This document shows, in pieces, positions 26,348 to 34,877 of a stretch of 64,000 nt of DNA (the first letter of the stretch is position 1; the number at the start of each line of letters is the position of its first letter). This stretch comes from an uncultured Archangium sp. (GTDB lineage: Bacteria > Myxococcota > Myxococcia > Myxococcales > Myxococcaceae), in NCBI GenBank assembly GCA_903905455.1, contig CAIVGN010000187.1, forward strand, positions 40,635-104,634. The letters are read 5' to 3'. The notes under the pieces are model-generated. The model ran no database searches. It was given only the letters and a program-made list of their open reading frames with translations, and was not told the DNA's origin. Position numbers and translations under genes: made by a program.

Positions 26348-27012
26348 TGCAGCTGCTTCGAGTGGTCCATGAGCATGGCCACCAGCTCGCGGGCGGGCAC
26401 CACGCGGCGGTTGGCGGACGCGAGGTCGGCGCCCTCTTTCGACCAGGGCGGGGGCACGAAGGCCAGCGCGTCGTCGAAGGCCATGGGGGCGAGCGCCTCG
26501 TCGGCGCCTGGCCAGGTGAAGGACTCGTAGAAGCCGGCCACGCGGTCTTCCTCGGTGAGCAGCCAGTGGACCCAGGCCGAGTGCCCGACGTGGAGCGGCT
26601 GCCACGCCAGCGCGTCGGGCGCGAAGTAGTGCACCGCGCCGTCACCCTTGCCCAGGGCGCCGCCGTCCAGCGCGAAGACGCCGCCGAAGGCGTCGAAGCC
26701 CACGCGCACCAGGCCCCGCTCGACGACGAAGCCCTCGGTGCCGCCGCCGTTCCAGGAGCGCAACGAGGCCTTCGCCTGCGCGTTGCCGCCGCCGAGCACG
26801 CGCACCCGCTGATCGACGATGAGGCCGCCGGTCTCCCAGGCGAGCGCGCCGAGCACCGAGTGGGTGCTGACCTGCAGGTGGAGCAGCGTGGCCTCGCTCG
26901 TGGCCGGGTCCCGGGGCAGCAGCTCCACGCGACCCTCGGCGTCTTCGAGCCACTCCTGCATCTCGGGCCAGGCGGGGTCCTTCGTGTCGAGCAGCTTCTC
27001 GAGCGTATCCAT
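26338..27012 (-). CDS. DUF2625 family protein (224 aa)
   Basis: From the ATG at 27012 the protein begins MDTLEKLLDTKDPAWPEMQ and contains the features I recall for DUF2625: an L-Q-V-S-T-H-S-x-L-G-A block at about residue 50, a GGLIVDQRVRVLGGG block at about 65-80, a VGFDAFGGVFA block and a tryptophan-rich C-terminal half (FYESFTWPG). No signal peptide or membrane segment is present, so it is cytoplasmic. The biochemical role of the family is unknown to me. It is divergent from a LysR-type gene with a 52-bp spacer, which suggests possible control by that regulator. Confidence 0.75.
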   Translation of the reverse strand: MDTLEKLLDTKDPAWPEMQEWLEDAEGRVELLPRDPATSEATLLHLQVSTHSVLGALAWETGGLIVDQRVRVLGGGNAQAKASLRSWNGGGTEGFVVERGLVRVGFDAFGGVFALDGGALGKGDGAVHYFAPDALAWQPLHVGHSAWVHWLLTEEDRVAGFYESFTWPGADEALAPMAFDDALAFVPPPWSKEGADLASANRRVVPARELVAMLMDHSKQLHRR

Positions 27013-27051
27013 GGCGCGCCGATATCCGATTCCGTGGCCGCGTGGGGGTGG

Positions 27052-27057
27052 CAGATT
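27052..27057 (+). promoter_or_regulatory. -10-like hexamer CAGATT, 7 nt before the start codon
   Basis: CAGATT is followed by GGCGCCC and then the ATG of the LysR-type gene at 27065. It is part of the recurrent near-leaderless arrangement in this window. No -35 box is evident. Confidence 0.35.
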
Positions 27058-27064
27058 GGCGCCC

Positions 27065-27928
27065 ATGCGCACGCCGGACTTCCCGTGGGACGACCTCCGC
27101 CAACTCGAGGCGCTCGAGCGCACCGGCAAGGTCGGCGTGGCCGCCCGCGAGCTGGGCATCTCGGTGTCCACCTTCTACCGGCGCCTGGGCGAGCTCGAGG
27201 CGCTGACCGGCCAGCCGTGCATCAAGCGCCGGCCCACCGGCGCGACGCTCACCGAGTTCGGCAGCGCGCTGGCGCACGTGGGCCGGCGCACCCGAGGGGG
27301 GCTGCAGGAAGTCCTGGCGCAGCTGCGCGCGAAGCAGACCACCATCGAGGGCGAAGTGAGCCTCACCACGGTGGTGGCCCTCTTGCCGCTGCTGCAGGCC
27401 CCGCTCGCGCGGCTGGCGAAGGAGCACCCGGGGCTCCAGGTGACGCTGCACCTGGGCGATGACGGCCCGTCGGTGCGCCAGCACGAGGTCGACGTGGCGG
27501 TGGGAGTGATGAAGCGCCCTCCGCAGGGCTGCTGGGGGCGCAAGCTCCTGCCGCTCCCGTCGGCCGTGTTCGCCACGCGCGAGGCCGCGGCGCGGTCGCC
27601 CCGGCGGTGGGTGGTGCGCTCGCAGGTCGAGGTGGCGTCCCCGGAGTCGGCCTGGGAGCGCGCCCACGCCGAGGAGGTCGCGGTGCGCGCGCCGTTCCAC
27701 TCCATGGTCGACCTCTGCGTGGCGGGCCTGGGCCTGTGCCTCATGCCGCGGCTGATCGCCGGCCTGCACCCCGGGCTGGTGGAGGTGAAGGAGTTCTCGC
27801 ACCTCGTCGCCCCGCTGGAGCGGACCCTGTGGCTGCTCACCCACCCCGACCAGCGGAAGACCCCGCGGGTGGTGGCGCTCATGACCGCGCTCGGCCAGGG
27901 CCTCACCGGCGACGCGTCTCATCGCTGA
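27065..27928 (+). CDS. LysR-family transcriptional regulator (287 aa)
   Basis: An N-terminal winged HTH (residues about 8-65; GKVGVAARELGISVSTFYRRLGELE split over helices) is followed by a type-2 periplasmic-binding-fold effector domain (about 95-285) in the LysR pattern. The HTH recognition part is slightly atypical (STFYRRLGELEALTG rather than SAVSRRIxxLE). The effector domain is shorter than usual. The divergent DUF2625 gene is the likely target, as LysR regulators often control the neighbouring divergent gene. The inducer is unknown. Confidence 0.85.
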   Translation: MRTPDFPWDDLRQLEALERTGKVGVAARELGISVSTFYRRLGELEALTGQPCIKRRPTGATLTEFGSALAHVGRRTRGGLQEVLAQLRAKQTTIEGEVSLTTVVALLPLLQAPLARLAKEHPGLQVTLHLGDDGPSVRQHEVDVAVGVMKRPPQGCWGRKLLPLPSAVFATREAAARSPRRWVVRSQVEVASPESAWERAHAEEVAVRAPFHSMVDLCVAGLGLCLMPRLIAGLHPGLVEVKEFSHLVAPLERTLWLLTHPDQRKTPRVVALMTALGQGLTGDASHR

Positions 27929-27986
27929 GAACCCGGTTCTCGAATTCAGGAAGGCGCCCCACCCCGTTCCGGGTCATCCTGCCGCC

Positions 27987-28181
27987 ATGTTGATGACTCG
28001 GAAGGTCAAGCTGCATGACGGCATCATCGGTGGCCTGATCACCCTCAGCGTGGCGCTGGCATTGCTGGTCGACGTGCGCTGGGCGGGGCTCGCGGGGATC
28101 ACCGCGCTGGTGATGATCTCCAGCGCCTTCACCGGCTTCTGCCCGGTGCACTGGGCCATCTCCAAGCTGGTCAAGGACTGA
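27987..28181 (+). CDS. DUF2892 small inner-membrane protein (64 aa)
   Basis: Two hydrophobic helices (about 13-31 and 34-50) with a connecting RWAG turn and the C-terminal FCPVHWAISK match the DUF2892/YgaP-type membrane domain, whose FCP motif follows the second helix. In other bacteria it is found alone or fused to a rhodanese domain; no rhodanese gene is adjacent here. A CATCCT hexamer ends 6 nt before the ATG. It is convergent with the next gene, 7 bp away. Confidence 0.8.
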   Translation: MLMTRKVKLHDGIIGGLITLSVALALLVDVRWAGLAGITALVMISSAFTGFCPVHWAISKLVKD

Positions 28182-28188
28182 CCGCGCT

Positions 28189-28800
28189 TCAGTCGGAGGA
28201 GCGACCCGCGGGGGCAAGGGCCAGGAGCCTCGCGAGCTTGAGCAGCGCGTCGACCTGCCCGAGGAACTGCGTGGGCGGCGCGGTCCACACCACGTGCGAG
28301 ATGCCCTGGAGCTTGAGCACCGGCCCCCTGCCCCGGCCCAGCCGCGTCTGCGGCCCGTAGGAAAGCGCGTTGGGGTCGAGCGGCAGCAACCGGCCCCAGG
28401 ATACGCCGGCGGCGCCGGACAGCAGGCGCCCGAGCTCCGCGCTCAACCCCGGTTCGTCGCAGGTGAGGACGAGCTGCAGGCCGGGCCGCGAGACGCGCTC
28501 CACGGTCCGGTTGGCGAAGTCGAAGTACTGCTCGGCGCCCGCGCGCGCGATGAGGAAGGTGCCGGGCCGGGCGCCCTGCGCGGTGAGCACGTTCCAGCCG
28601 CCGCCGTCGGTGCTGCGCCGCTCGAGGCGGAAGACGACGCCGCCGCGCTCGAAGCACAGCGCCGACGACGCGAAGGGGAACCAGCCGCCGAGGGCCGCGC
28701 GCAACGTCTCGGCGTCGCGGCGCATGGAGCGCACCAGCACCCCGGCCAGGCCGGCCACCAGCAGCAACGGACCTGCCACCCACGCGACGTCACCGAGCAC
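28189..28800 (-). CDS. hypothetical protein with one N-terminal membrane helix (203 aa)
   Basis: The N-terminus has one hydrophobic helix (about 5-24, WVAGPLLLVAGLAGVLVRSM) followed by a basic cluster, so the bulk is probably cytoplasmic. The remaining 175 residues have alternating beta strands (FRLERRS, TFLIARAG, QLVLTCDE) and no recognisable motif. The family is unknown. It diverges from the RelA/SpoT-like gene across an 80-bp spacer. Confidence 0.65.
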   Translation of the reverse strand: MLGDVAWVAGPLLLVAGLAGVLVRSMRRDAETLRAALGGWFPFASSALCFERGGVVFRLERRSTDGGGWNVLTAQGARPGTFLIARAGAEQYFDFANRTVERVSRPGLQLVLTCDEPGLSAELGRLLSGAAGVSWGRLLPLDPNALSYGPQTRLGRGRGPVLKLQGISHVVWTAPPTQFLGQVDALLKLARLLALAPAGRSSD

Positions 28801-28880
28801 GGCTGCGGGAGGTAGTCGCCTCCGAGCTCGCGCGCGAGGGCTTTGACAACCCGCCCCAGCCTGCGATGTGCGGGGGCCAG

Positions 28881-29975
28881 ATGCCCGAAGCGCCCCAGAG
28901 GACGACGACCGTCGAGTTCGAGGTGCCCTCGCCGGGCGTGGACTCGCCGCTGTGGATGGTCTCGCGCGCGCCGCAGCTCAACGCCCTGGTGGTCGCGCTG
29001 CAGCAACACCGGCGGGCCCTCGACACGGGGACCGGGGGCGAGCGGTTGTCGTTCTCGCGCACCGAGGTGGCCCAGGCCCGGGCCGAGTTCGGCGACATGA
29101 TTCGCCGCGGCGAGCGTGACCTGCACCTCCTCGCCAGCCTGCTGGCCGAGCGCTTCTTCGGCACCTTCCAGCGCAAGAGCGTGGTCATCGGGGAGATCGA
29201 GCGCACCCGCGAGCGCTTCACCCTCACCGTCGACGTCACCGAGGCCGAGGTCACCGGCAGCACCGACATCGACCTGGGCAACCGGGTGCTGGCGCGCCTG
29301 GCCATCGCCGACCAGCGCGGCTGGCTGCGCGCGGGCCTGATCAGCAACGTCGTCGAGTACGAGGCCGACACGCCCAACGACTTCCAGGTCTACCGGCTGC
29401 TCACGCGCATCAAGGCCGAGGAGGAGATCTGGAACAAGGTGGCCGACGAGATCTTCGAGCTCGATCGCCTGGTGCTCAAGGACAAGCAACTGCGCCACCT
29501 CGGCCGCTACGTGAAGGACGTCTTCGGGGTGAAGATCGTGGTGGGCACCGCCCAGGACGCGGAGCGCGTGCAGGCCGAGCTGGAGACGCTGCGCTTCGAC
29601 GAGGCGCGGCTGCTGGCGCGCGGGCTCCCGACCGACGCCGCGAACCGGGCACTCCAGTTCCTCGAGGTGAAGAACTACCTCGAGCACGAATCACGCAAGC
29701 GCTCGGGCTGGTCGGCGATGAAGAGCGTGGTGGGCTGGGCCGGGCGCACCTTCGAGGTGCAGGTGCAGCCGCTGTCGAACTTCCTCCACGAGCGCGAGCG
29801 CCTGACCCGCGAGAGCCACGCCTCGTTCAAGTCGACCCGTGAGCGCGTGCGCGACGAGATCGCCGCGCGCATGCCGCTCTTCGGCTTCTACCGGGCGCTG
29901 CTGCGCTGGCTCTTCGTCGACCCCACCGAGGCCCCTCCCATCCACGAGGGCGTCGAGGTGGTGCTCACCGACTGA
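28881..29975 (+). CDS. degenerate RelA/SpoT-like nucleotidyltransferase-fold protein (364 aa)
   Basis: The C-terminal half (about 200-335) follows the order of RelA/SpoT synthetase motifs: a RYVKDVFGVKIVV block (compare DIxGVRIIV), a VKNYLEH block (compare KDYIxxP), a GWSAMKSVV block (compare GYRSLHTTV) and FEVQVQPLSNF (compare VExQIRT), then an ERLTRESHASFK helix. Several substrate-contact residues differ, notably Trp for the guanine-stacking Tyr and no RSLH, so (p)ppGpp synthesis is doubtful. The N-terminal half (1-190) is unlike HD hydrolases and unrecognised. An ATG at 28866 in frame is an alternative start; the one at 28881 has a G-rich stretch before it. It is probably cytoplasmic. Confidence 0.6.
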   Translation: MPEAPQRTTTVEFEVPSPGVDSPLWMVSRAPQLNALVVALQQHRRALDTGTGGERLSFSRTEVAQARAEFGDMIRRGERDLHLLASLLAERFFGTFQRKSVVIGEIERTRERFTLTVDVTEAEVTGSTDIDLGNRVLARLAIADQRGWLRAGLISNVVEYEADTPNDFQVYRLLTRIKAEEEIWNKVADEIFELDRLVLKDKQLRHLGRYVKDVFGVKIVVGTAQDAERVQAELETLRFDEARLLARGLPTDAANRALQFLEVKNYLEHESRKRSGWSAMKSVVGWAGRTFEVQVQPLSNFLHERERLTRESHASFKSTRERVRDEIAARMPLFGFYRALLRWLFVDPTEAPPIHEGVEVVLTD

Positions 29976-30019
29976 GCCCGGGCACGCAGGCCGGTGGTGA
30001 CGCGGGGCCCGGATCTCGC

Positions 30020-30025
30020 AAAGGT
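30020..30025 (+). promoter_or_regulatory. -10-like hexamer AAAGGT, 7 nt before the start codon
   Basis: AAAGGT then GCGCCCC then ATG at 30033. It matches the recurrent near-leaderless pattern less well than others, and AAAGGT could instead be read as a weak ribosome-binding site. Confidence 0.25.
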
Positions 30026-30032
30026 GCGCCCC

Positions 30033-31409
30033 ATGAGCGACGCCAACTCGATTCTCGTGGTCGACGATGACGAAGCGGTGGGCAAGGTCATCGCCGCGTT
30101 GCTGACGCAGGACGGCTACAAGACGACCTGGGTGGGCTCGGCCGAGGCGGCCCTGGCGACGCTCGAGAAGCGGGCCTTCGACCTGCTGATCTCCGACGTG
30201 CGCATGCCGGGCCTCTCGGGCCTCGAGCTGCTCAAGGTGCTGCGCGTCAAGTCGCCGGAGCTGCCGGTCATCTTGCTCACCGCGCACGGCTCGGTGCCCA
30301 TGGCCGTGGAGGCGATGCGCGAGGGCGCCGCCGACTTCATGCTCAAGCCCTTCAACCGCGAGGAGGTGCTCTTCGTGGTCAAGAAGGTGCTCGCGGGCAG
30401 CGAGGGTGAACGCGCCGCCCCGCCCCGGGCCGCGCGCGCGAAGGTGGAGAACGCGGACGGCATGGTGGGCCGCTCGGCCTCGCTCGAAGAAGCGCGCGGC
30501 CTGTTGCGCCAGGCCGCGCCGAGCATGGCCACGGTGCTGGTGCTCGGCGAATCGGGCACCGGCAAGGAGCTCGCGGCCCGGGCGCTCCACGCGCTCTCGC
30601 CCCGCAACAAGGGCCCCTTCGTGCCGCTCAACTGCGGCGGGCTCCCGGAGAGCCTCTTCGAGTCGGAGCTCTTCGGTTACGAGAAGGGCGCCTTCACCGG
30701 TGCGGTGGGCGCCAAGCCGGGGCGCGTGGGCCTGGCCCAGGGCGGCACGTTGTTCCTCGACGAGGTGGGCGAGCTGAGCCCGGCCTCGCAGGTCAAGCTG
30801 CTGCGCCTGGTGCAGGAGCGGCAGTACGAGCGCCTCGGCGGCACGCAGACCCTCAAGGCCGACGTGCGCTTCGTGGCGGCCACGCACCGCGACCTGGGCG
30901 AAATGGTGAAGGCCGGCACCTTCCGCGCGGACCTCTACCACCGGCTCAACGTGGTCCCGCTTTCGCTGCCGCCGCTGCGCGCGCGCCTCGACGACTTCGA
31001 GCCGCTCACCCGGCACTTCCTCCAGGTGCTCGGCGCGCAGAACGCCCGGCCCCAGGCGACGCTGGCGCCCGAGGCGCTGCGCCTGCTCGCGGCCCAGAAG
31101 TGGGAAGGCAATGTGCGCGAGCTGCAGAACTTCATCGAGCGGCTGGTGGTGCTCGCGCCGCCCGGCGACCTCATCACCCTGGCCACGGTGGAGAAGGAGC
31201 TGGCCCGCGCCGGGGTCACCACGCGGCCTTTCGACGCGCCCTCGTCGGACTCGCTGCCCGAGCGGCGGAAGGACGCCGAGCGACAAGCGGTGGAAGAGGC
31301 GCTGACCAAGGCCCACGGCAACCGCTCGGTGGCCGCGCGCATTCTCGGCGTCAGCCGGCGCACGCTCTACAACAAGCTCGAGGTGCTGGGCCTGATGGGC
31401 GCGCCCTGA
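30033..31409 (+). CDS. NtrC-family sigma-54-dependent response regulator (458 aa)
   Basis: A receiver domain (about 5-120) has the acidic DDDE pocket and acceptor Asp55 ([10 protein letters not shown]). The AAA+ domain (about 145-385) has Walker A at 172-179 (GESGTGKE), the sigma-54-contacting GAFTGA at 219-224 and Walker B ([12 protein letters not shown]), plus an arginine finger region ([12 protein letters not shown]). A Fis-type HTH ends the protein ([20 protein letters not shown]). All signatures needed to activate sigma-54 RNA polymerase are intact. The reading frame extends to 29994, but the ATG at 30033 fits. No cognate kinase is adjacent; the 6453 kinase is one candidate. Confidence 0.95.
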   Translation: MSDANSILVVDDDEAVGKVIAALLTQDGYKTTWVGSAEAALATLEKRAFDLLISDVRMPGLSGLELLKVLRVKSPELPVILLTAHGSVPMAVEAMREGAADFMLKPFNREEVLFVVKKVLAGSEGERAAPPRAARAKVENADGMVGRSASLEEARGLLRQAAPSMATVLVLGESGTGKELAARALHALSPRNKGPFVPLNCGGLPESLFESELFGYEKGAFTGAVGAKPGRVGLAQGGTLFLDEVGELSPASQVKLLRLVQERQYERLGGTQTLKADVRFVAATHRDLGEMVKAGTFRADLYHRLNVVPLSLPPLRARLDDFEPLTRHFLQVLGAQNARPQATLAPEALRLLAAQKWEGNVRELQNFIERLVVLAPPGDLITLATVEKELARAGVTTRPFDAPSSDSLPERRKDAERQAVEEALTKAHGNRSVAARILGVSRRTLYNKLEVLGLMGAP

Positions 31410-31411
31410 AG

Positions 31412-31417
31412 TAGGGT
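31412..31417 (+). promoter_or_regulatory. -10-like hexamer TAGGGT, 7 nt before the start codon
   Basis: TAGGGT, a 7-nt spacer (CCTTGCC), then the ATG at 31425, only 2 nt after the NtrC-type gene ends. It suggests the lipoprotein gene has its own near-leaderless transcript. Confidence 0.35.
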
Positions 31418-31424
31418 CCTTGCC

Positions 31425-31991
31425 ATGAGTTCGCTCCGCGCGTTGCTGGTGGCCCCGTTGGTCCTGCTCGCCTGCGGCCAGTCCGCGGGGCCCGAGGCGA
31501 ACACGACCTACTTCTGGCAGCTCACGTCGAGCCTCGTGGAGTTCGGCGCCTGCAGCGACGCGGCGGACTTCCGCAAGGACGTGACGCCGGTGCCCATCAG
31601 CGACAACAGCTTCATCATCTACAAGGTGTCGGCCGACGCGAAGCAGGCGGTGGCGCAAGACTGCACGCGCGTGGACACCGGCACCTGCGGCCCGTCGGAC
31701 GCGGGCATCGTGTTCGACGTCGCCGGGCGCGAGCTGGTCTTCACCCACTCGGTCACGGGCCCCATCGGCGCCACCGGCTGCTCGCTCTCGCAGACCCAGA
31801 CGTGGACGCTGACCGACGCGACGAAGGCCATGACGCTGGAGATCAGCAACGTGCTGACGCTCACCGACTCCCCGGCCGCGTGCGCCGTGGTGGAGCAGGA
31901 CCTCGAGACGCGCTCGCCGAACATGCTGGGCGTCGAGGGCTGCGTGCTCACCAGCAAGCTCGAGGGCGTGCTCTCGTCCGCGCAGAAGTGA
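31425..31991 (+). CDS. predicted lipoprotein of unknown function (188 aa)
   Basis: The signal peptide ends in VLLACG (lipobox, Cys17). The mature part is a single beta-rich domain of about 165 residues with six Cys that could pair (for example near FGACSDAAD, DTGTCGPSD, GCSLSQT, AACAVV and EGCVLTS). No motif is recognised. It lies 18 bp upstream of the DUF2330 gene, so the two are probably co-transcribed. Confidence 0.75.
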   Translation: MSSLRALLVAPLVLLACGQSAGPEANTTYFWQLTSSLVEFGACSDAADFRKDVTPVPISDNSFIIYKVSADAKQAVAQDCTRVDTGTCGPSDAGIVFDVAGRELVFTHSVTGPIGATGCSLSQTQTWTLTDATKAMTLEISNVLTLTDSPAACAVVEQDLETRSPNMLGVEGCVLTSKLEGVLSSAQK

Positions 31992-32009
31992 AAGAAAGGG
32001 ACCCCTGAC

Positions 32010-33431
32010 ATGCGAAACCGACTCCTCGCCGTCTGTTGTGCCGCGCTGTTCACCGCCACCGCCGCCGAGGCGTTCTGCGGCTTCTACGTCTCGAGCGCGG
32101 GGGCGGACCTCTTCAACGACGCCACGATGGTGGTGTTGATGCGCGAGGGCACCCGCACCGTGCTCTCGATGCAGAACAACTACCGCGGGCCGCCCGAAGA
32201 CTTCGCCCTCGTCATCCCCGTGCCGGTGGTGCTCAAGAAGGACCAGGTCAAGACGCTGCCCAGGGAGGTCTTCGCGCGCGTGGACACCCTGGCCTCGCCG
32301 CGGCTGGTGGAAGACTACGAGCCCGGCGAATGCCCGCCGATGGCCCCGCCTTCGAGCGTGCCCATGGAGATGTCCGTTCGTGGTGGTGGCCCGCCGCGCG
32401 ATCTCGGGGTGAAGGTCGAAGCGAAGTTCGAGGTCGGGGAGTACGAGATCGTCGTCCTCTCGGCGAAGGACGCGCTGGGCCTCGACATCTGGCTCAAGGA
32501 GAACAAGTACAAGATCCCCAGCAACGCGCAGCCGCTCCTGGCGCCCTACGTCCAGAACAACTGGAAGTTCTTCGTGGCGCGGGTCAACGCGAAGAAGGTG
32601 ACCTTCGTCGACGGGCAGGCGGTGCTCTCGCCGCTGCGCTTCTTCTACGACTCCGAGAAGTTCGAGCTGCCGGTGCGCCTGGGCCTGGTGAACAGCGGCG
32701 GCACGCAGGACCTCATCGTGCACATCATCTCGAAGACGCGCTTCGAGCTGGCCAACCAGAAGAACGTGTTGGTGCCGACCAACCTGCAGCTCACCGAGGC
32801 CGCGCAGCCGGTCTTCGGCGGCTTCTACGCGGAGCTGCTGGAGCGCACCTTCAAGCAGAACCCCGGCGCGGCGATCACCGAGTTCGCGTGGAAGGGCGCC
32901 CTGCCCCCGCCCAAGGTGACGCTGGGCGGCGGCATCTACGGCGTGACCTGCGATCCCTGCCCGCCTCCGAACCCGGTCGATGACCCGCTGGCGAAGTACC
33001 TCGGCGCCGACGTGCTGCCCGGCCTCAAGACCGACGAAGACGTGGCGAAGTACGCGAGCGAGGCGACGCTGACGCGGCTGCACCTGCGCTACACGAAGGA
33101 GTCGTTGTCGGACGACCTCGTGTTCACCGCGGCCCCGCCCATCGCCGGTGGCGTGCCGGAGGTGCCGAAGGCCGGCCCGGCGAAGGAGAACCGCTTCCAG
33201 GGCCGCTACGTGGTGACCCACCCCTTCAACGTGAACCAGTGCTACCGCTACTGGGGCGGCGGGGCGATGCGCGGCTTTGCGCCCATTCAGACCGCGCTCG
33301 CGGGAACGGACGGCGTGAAGGCCAGCGGCCAGAAGCTCCCGGCGACGTTCGTCAGCTACCTGCGCAGCGACGTGCCCGAGCTGAACCTCACCGCCCCTGC
33401 CCCGAAGAAGGGGGCCGCGAAGAAGCCGTGA
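32010..33431 (+). CDS. DUF2330 family exported protein (473 aa)
   Basis: A Sec signal (LFTATAAEA, cleavage about residue 22) precedes FCGFYVSSAGADLFNDATMV and the block RTVLSMQNNYRGPPEDFALVIPVP, which are the defining features of DUF2330 as I know it. The C-terminal part includes a Cys-containing GVTCDPCPPPNP segment and a Lys/Ala/Pro tail. It is probably periplasmic or on the outer surface. Function is unknown. AAAGGG about 12 nt before the ATG may serve as ribosome-binding site. Confidence 0.85.
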   Translation: MRNRLLAVCCAALFTATAAEAFCGFYVSSAGADLFNDATMVVLMREGTRTVLSMQNNYRGPPEDFALVIPVPVVLKKDQVKTLPREVFARVDTLASPRLVEDYEPGECPPMAPPSSVPMEMSVRGGGPPRDLGVKVEAKFEVGEYEIVVLSAKDALGLDIWLKENKYKIPSNAQPLLAPYVQNNWKFFVARVNAKKVTFVDGQAVLSPLRFFYDSEKFELPVRLGLVNSGGTQDLIVHIISKTRFELANQKNVLVPTNLQLTEAAQPVFGGFYAELLERTFKQNPGAAITEFAWKGALPPPKVTLGGGIYGVTCDPCPPPNPVDDPLAKYLGADVLPGLKTDEDVAKYASEATLTRLHLRYTKESLSDDLVFTAAPPIAGGVPEVPKAGPAKENRFQGRYVVTHPFNVNQCYRYWGGGAMRGFAPIQTALAGTDGVKASGQKLPATFVSYLRSDVPELNLTAPAPKKGAAKKP

Positions 33432-33504
33432 GCACGGGGACCAGAACTGGGGTAGGGCGCCCGTCCGGCGCTCTTCCTCCAAGCGTCCCCCGTGGGAGCG
33501 CGTT

Positions 33505-34032
33505 CTGATCGACCTGTGTGAAAACTGCGGCCTGTGCTGCAACGGCACGCTGTTCAACTACGTCACGCTGCTCGACGACGATCTCCCGGCGCTCAAGAAG
33601 TACCCCCAGATCAAGCTCAAGCAGCGCAACGAGCAGTGGACCTTCGACGAGCCGTGCGTGATGCACACCGGCACGCACTGCAGCATCTACTCGGAGCGGC
33701 CCGACACCTGCTCTCGCTACGTGTGCAACGTGCTGCGCTCGGTGGCGAAGGAAGAGCTGACCGAGCTCGACGCGGTGCTGGTCATCAAGGAAGCCAAGGC
33801 CCTGGTGGAGATCGTCAAGGAGTACGTGGCCTTCGAGCCCGGGCTCCCCATCGCCGTGAGCAGCTGGGACGCGCCGCCGGAGGGCATCGACGAGGAGTCG
33901 CGGCTCGCCTGGGAGCGCACCGCGTACTACCTGGGCAAGCACTTCCTGGGCACGGTCAACGAAGAGGTCGAGCCGCCCCCGGACCGGGTGCGCGCGGGCT
34001 CGGCCGTGAGCGAAGAGCCCGAGCCGGAGTGA
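33505..34032 (+). CDS. YkgJ-family Cys-cluster protein with a probable CTG start (175 aa)
   Basis: The N-terminal segment (LCENCGLCCNGTLF, then EPCVMH, HCSIYSERPDTCSRYVC) is the CxxCxxCC...C...C pattern of the YkgJ/UPF0153 family, thought to bind zinc or an iron-sulphur cluster. The frame is open from 33457 but has no ATG, GTG or TTG before the Cys cluster. The CTG at 33505 gives the family-typical start (Met)-Ile-Asp-Leu-Cys, with GGGAG at 33494-33498 at a good distance. The first ATG (33658) would remove the first cluster. It follows the DUF2330 gene by 73 bp. Function unknown. Confidence 0.75.
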   Translation: MIDLCENCGLCCNGTLFNYVTLLDDDLPALKKYPQIKLKQRNEQWTFDEPCVMHTGTHCSIYSERPDTCSRYVCNVLRSVAKEELTELDAVLVIKEAKALVEIVKEYVAFEPGLPIAVSSWDAPPEGIDEESRLAWERTAYYLGKHFLGTVNEEVEPPPDRVRAGSAVSEEPEPE

Positions 34033-34045
34033 GCCTGCGGGCGGC

Positions 34046-34858
34046 CTAGAGCTCGCGCCACACCTCGACGGCCAGCTTCGTCATCGCTCCGGGCGCAAGG
34101 TGTTGACGCGCGGGCTGCGCGCCCCTCGCGGTCCACGGCTCGACGCAGACGAAGGGTTGCTGGGGCAGCGTCCACACCACCAGGGTGTCGAACTGCTCGG
34201 TCCACGAGAGGTGCACACGCGAGCCGTCGCCCCGCTGCAGCGTGGTGCCCTTCGCGCCTGCAGTGGCGAAGTGGAGATCGACCTCGCCCTTCGAGAAGTC
34301 GACGCGCTCCACGGTGCGCTCGACCTGGGTGGTGTTGTCGAAGGCGAGCCCCTTCGTGCCCTCGACCTGCACGCCCGCTTTGTCGCCGACGCGGAAGTAG
34401 GGGTGAATGCCGAAGTGCAGCGGCATTGGGGTCACGCCGCGGTTGGTGAGGGTCCACTCCAGCGTGAGCCGCGCGCCGGACAGGGTGATGCCGTAGCGCA
34501 GCTCGAAGGCGTGCGGCCAGGCGGCCCGCGTGTCGTCGGTGTCGCGCAACACGCATTCGAGCCGGGCTGACTTCTCGTCGGCGCTCGCCCCGCTCACCTC
34601 CCACGGGAGCCGCCGCGCGAAGCCGTGCTGGGGAAGCGTGCTGCCCGCAGGCGCCTTGCCCGCGAAGGGGAAGAGCAGCGGCACGCCGCCACGCACGTTC
34701 TTCGTGGGGTCCGCGAGCGTCGCCTCGTCGAGGAAGAGGACCGCGTCATCGCCGATGGAGAACGAGGTGACGAGGGCCCCGCGCGCGGGGACGACCTCCA
34801 CCACGCACTGAGCATCGCTCAACCGCCAACGACCTTCGACGTTCTCGATTCGGGCCAT
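34046..34858 (-). CDS. aldose 1-epimerase-family protein (270 aa)
   Basis: The fold and motifs fit the galactose-mutarotase superfamily: VPARGALVTSFSIGDDAVLFLDE (strands 1-3), VRGGVPLLFPFAGK, LPQHGFARRLPWEV with the conserved HGFAR, LTLEWTLTNRG, the catalytic-loop His in LHFGIHPYF, and FVCVEPWTA with the probable catalytic Glu. The size matches the YeaD/hexose-6-phosphate epimerase branch more than long GalM. It probably interconverts anomers of a hexose or hexose phosphate in the cytoplasm. It is convergent with the YkgJ gene (13 bp) and follows the esterase gene. Confidence 0.85.
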   Translation of the reverse strand: MARIENVEGRWRLSDAQCVVEVVPARGALVTSFSIGDDAVLFLDEATLADPTKNVRGGVPLLFPFAGKAPAGSTLPQHGFARRLPWEVSGASADEKSARLECVLRDTDDTRAAWPHAFELRYGITLSGARLTLEWTLTNRGVTPMPLHFGIHPYFRVGDKAGVQVEGTKGLAFDNTTQVERTVERVDFSKGEVDLHFATAGAKGTTLQRGDGSRVHLSWTEQFDTLVVWTLPQQPFVCVEPWTARGAQPARQHLAPGAMTKLAVEVWREL

Positions 34859-34863
34859 GCCCG

Positions 34864-34869
34864 ACTCTA
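34864..34869 (-). promoter_or_regulatory. -10-like hexamer TAGAGT, 5 nt before the start codon
   Basis: On the minus strand TAGAGT is followed by CGGGC and the ATG at 34858. It is the tightest case of the recurrent near-leaderless arrangement and lies in the 19-bp gap after the esterase gene. Confidence 0.4.
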
Positions 34870-34877
34870 CCGAGGGG

